A stretch of 7,921 nucleotides of DNA from positions 1 to 7,921 of the forward strand of contig MWAR01000512.1 in NCBI GenBank assembly GCA_002068715.1. The letters run 5' to 3'. Origin of the DNA: a bacterium ADurb.Bin374. GTDB taxonomy: Bacteria; Riflebacteria; Ozemobacteria; Ozemobacterales; Ozemobacteraceae. The translations under genes were made by a program, and so were the position numbers. Below the pieces are notes generated by a model. The model saw only the letters and a program-made list of their open reading frames with translations, did not search any database and was not told the DNA's origin. Of the stretch, positions 6,356-7,921 are shown piece by piece; the first letter of the stretch is position 1, and the number at the start of each line of letters is the position of its first letter.

Positions 6356-7476
6356 GCGACGAGCTCGCGGAGAGCGCGCAGGACATGCTCGAAATCGGCC
6401 GGGGTGTGCAGGCGGGAAGGGGCCAGTCGGACCGTGCCCGCGGGAAATGTGCCCAGCGTCTGGTGGGCGAGGGGGGCGCAATGCAGGCCGGCCCGCACCT
6501 CGATGCCGAACCGTTCGCTGAGGCTGGTTGCGATGGTTGCCGGGTCGAGCCGTTCGTGCCGGAACGAGAAAAGGTTTCCCTGCCGTTCACGGTCGGCCGC
6601 CCGCAGAACGGTTATTCCCGGAAGAGCTGCAACGGCGTCGATGAAGGCGAGATACTCCTGGTGTGTGTGGGCCGGGGTCGGAGCATGCTCGATTGCTGCC
6701 AGCAGGCCGAAAATGCCGGCGATGTTCCCGGTGCCCGCCTCGAAGACGTCAGGCGCGAACGAAGGCATGGCCGTGCTTTCCGAGACACTGCCCGTGCCGC
6801 CGTAGATGAGGGGCTCCACCTCTTCGGGGCGCCGGATGAACACGCCGCCCGTGCCAGTGGGCCCCAGCAGGCTCTTGTGACCGGTGAACGCCACGAAATC
6901 GAGCTTCCAATCGTCGGTGCGCAGCTCCGTCGCCCCGGCCGACTGGGCGGCGTCGACCAACAGGGGAACACCGTCTGATGCCTTTCGAATTTTCCGAAGC
7001 GGCTGGACGAGGCCGTTAACGTTGCTCTGATGATTGACAACCACGAGCCTGGTGCGGGATGTGAGCGCCCGACGGACGTCTCCGGCCCGCACCAGGCCGT
7101 CCGGATCCGCGGGCAGCGTTCGCCAGGTGATGCCGCGAAGCCGATACAGGGCTGCCAGGGGTCGCAGGACGGCATTGTGCTCGAGCGGCGAGACCAGCAC
7201 TTCGTCACCCTGCCGGAGAAAGCCCTGCAAAACCAGGTTGAGACCGGTCGTGGCGTTCGGTTGGAACGCCAGGAACTCGGGGCGGGCGATGCCCAGCAGC
7301 CCGGCAAGACGATCGCGGGCGGCTTCGACCGTGCGGCTGACCTCAACCGCCCGGCGATAGGCGCTTCGACCATATGGTCCGCCGAGTTCGTCGAGATAGC
7401 GGGCCATTGCACGGGCGACTTCCGGGGGCTTGGGAAACGACGTGGCGGCATTGTCGAAATAGATATTGCTATACAA
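6352..7476 (-). CDS. Class V aminotransferase, cysteine desulfurase / selenocysteine lyase family
   Basis: A 374-residue PLP enzyme of the SufS/CsdA-like group, closest by eye to the stand-alone 'cysteine desulfurase family' often found beside selD. It takes sulfur from cysteine, or selenium from selenocysteine, as an enzyme-bound persulfide or selenide, releasing alanine. Visible residues: N-terminal YFDNAATSFPKP (6-17), His100 that stacks on PLP (LEHNAV), Asp175 and Gln178 (DAAQSAGA), the PLP lysine Lys201 in TGHKSLLG (198-205), and catalytic Cys333 in RAGLHCAPLAH (328-338). The start is TTG at 7476: AGGAG (7484-7488) lies seven bases upstream, the conserved N-terminus begins there, and the next in-frame ATG (residue 24) would remove the FDNAAT motif. 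Neighbours yedF (upstream) and selD (overlapping downstream) suggest a role in selenium supply, but preference for Se over S cannot be told from sequence. Confidence 0.93.
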   Translation of the reverse strand: MYSNIYFDNAATSFPKPPEVARAMARYLDELGGPYGRSAYRRAVEVSRTVEAARDRLAGLLGIARPEFLAFQPNATTGLNLVLQGFLRQGDEVLVSPLEHNAVLRPLAALYRLRGITWRTLPADPDGLVRAGDVRRALTSRTRLVVVNHQSNVNGLVQPLRKIRKASDGVPLLVDAAQSAGATELRTDDWKLDFVAFTGHKSLLGPTGTGGVFIRRPEEVEPLIYGGTGSVSESTAMPSFAPDVFEAGTGNIAGIFGLLAAIEHAPTPAHTHQEYLAFIDAVAALPGITVLRAADRERQGNLFSFRHERLDPATIATSLSERFGIEVRAGLHCAPLAHQTLGTFPAGTVRLAPSRLHTPADFEHVLRALRELVA

Positions 7477-7483
7477 TGATGGT

Positions 7484-7488
7484 CTCCT
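7484..7488 (-). promoter_or_regulatory. Shine-Dalgarno site of the cysteine desulfurase, overlapping the yedF stop
   Basis: Minus-strand TGAGGAGA holds both the yedF stop (TGA, 7490-7488) and AGGAG (7488-7484), seven bases before the TTG start. Ribosomes ending yedF would be placed to start the desulfurase. It is the main evidence for the rare TTG start. Confidence 0.7.
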
Positions 7489-7921
7489 CAGGGGGTGAAG
7501 ACCGTCCCGGCCGAAGCGATCGTTTGCATAATGTCATACATATTTGAGACACGGCCGGCTTTCAGCCGTGGTTTCAGATCGTAATAGTCGAGGCAGGTGC
7601 CGCACACCAGCATTCGCACGCCACGCGACTCAAGCTCCCGAAGCGCCTGCAGAACCGGTGAGTCCTCGCAGGCCAGTGTCACGCCGGCATTGTAGAACAG
7701 GATGCATGACGGGAGCGGCGTCGTTTCCTTGAGCGAGTTGATGCATGCCTGTATCAGGATCTTCCCCAGTTCCTCGCTTCCGGTGCCCATGAAGGGACGG
7801 CTCAACACCAGAACGTAGGGTCGGGATGCCCCGTCGGGCCGGCAATGCTCCCCGAGGCGGGGTTCGGAGACCGGGGCTGCCGCGGTCGTGGCGCGAATCG
7901 TGAACGTCCCCTCCTTTTCCG
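7488..7921 (-). CDS. yedF: YedF-type selenium metabolism protein, DsrE-like C-terminal domain (5' end missing)
   Basis: The frame is open without a stop to the right edge, giving 143 visible residues and ending at TGA 7490-7488. Residues ~34-143 form a DsrE-like domain with YedF-specific features: YVLVLSRPFMGTGSEELGK (a strand, then the G-x-G-x-x-ELG turn), CILFYNAGVTLA, VRMLVCGTCLDYY with the paired cysteines (codons 7604-7602 and 7595-7593), and VSNMYDIMQTI. The first residues (EKEGTFTI) look like the end of a TusA/SirA-like domain, which full YedF carries at its N-terminus with a sulfur-relay cysteine; that part is off the window. A ~25-residue linker joins the two. Members co-occur with selD and are thought to take part in selenium trafficking; the exact reaction is not established. 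An internal GTG at 7808 would begin in the middle of the first strand and is not the start. The next gene begins 11 bases after the stop. Confidence 0.9.
   Translation of the reverse strand, partial: EKEGTFTIRATTAAAPVSEPRLGEHCRPDGASRPYVLVLSRPFMGTGSEELGKILIQACINSLKETTPLPSCILFYNAGVTLACEDSPVLQALRELESRGVRMLVCGTCLDYYDLKPRLKAGRVSNMYDIMQTIASAGTVFTP

Noticed and set aside
6356..6481. N-terminal extension of SelD from TTG 6481
   Set aside because: It would lie entirely inside the desulfurase gene and adds an Arg/Pro-rich stretch unlike any carrier domain. DUF3343 begins right at the ATG at 6355.
5669..6805. 378-codon plus-strand open frame
   Set aside because: It runs antisense to selD and the desulfurase, both with full catalytic motifs. 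Its translation is Arg/Gly/Ala-rich with no recognisable domain, as expected for a shadow frame in GC-rich DNA.
1..7921. CRISPR array, tRNA/rRNA gene, insertion sequence, attachment site
   Set aside because: No spaced direct repeats, cloverleaf-like sequence, transposase motif or terminal inverted repeats were seen by eye on either strand.

Overview
The window is dense, GC-rich bacterial DNA with seven protein-coding genes, two of them cut by the window edges. No RNA gene, mobile element, CRISPR array or phage feature is visible. The secreted M48 protease, the TlpA-like thioredoxin and the selenium genes fit a Gram-negative, probably anaerobic or facultative bacterium. This is inference: the sequence contains no marker that fixes a phylum.

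Left arm, plus strand (1-1306): the C-terminal end of a thioredoxin-fold (TlpA/ResA-like) protein with a long Ala/Pro tail. A strong hairpin with a short T run (336-367) follows. Then comes a class I SAM-dependent methyltransferase whose C-terminus looks like a Trm112-type zinc ribbon that has lost most of its cysteines. A 12-bp perfect hairpin lies between this gene and the convergent gene on the other strand.

Middle, minus strand (1369-4950): reading in the direction of transcription, rsgA (ribosome-maturation GTPase), a small GNAT acetyltransferase 36 bases downstream, then a secreted M48 metalloprotease with its own sigma70-like promoter. The protease carries two carbohydrate-binding-like jelly-roll modules after its catalytic domain, an unusual architecture.

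Right arm, minus strand (5093-7921): a compact selenium cluster in the order yedF (N-terminus off the window) -> class V cysteine desulfurase -> selD. The desulfurase starts with TTG, and its Shine-Dalgarno site overlaps the yedF stop codon. selD overlaps the desulfurase stop in an ATGA junction. SelD itself is a fusion: its first ~60 residues form a DUF3343 putative Se/S-carrier domain, followed by a full selenophosphate synthetase. Together the genes read as a pathway that frees selenium (or sulfur) from an amino acid, passes it through carrier cysteines, and activates it as selenophosphate. The final acceptor (Sec-tRNA, selenouridine tRNA, or a selenium-dependent molybdenum hydroxylase cofactor) is not in the window. 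This cluster is the most interesting part of the region.
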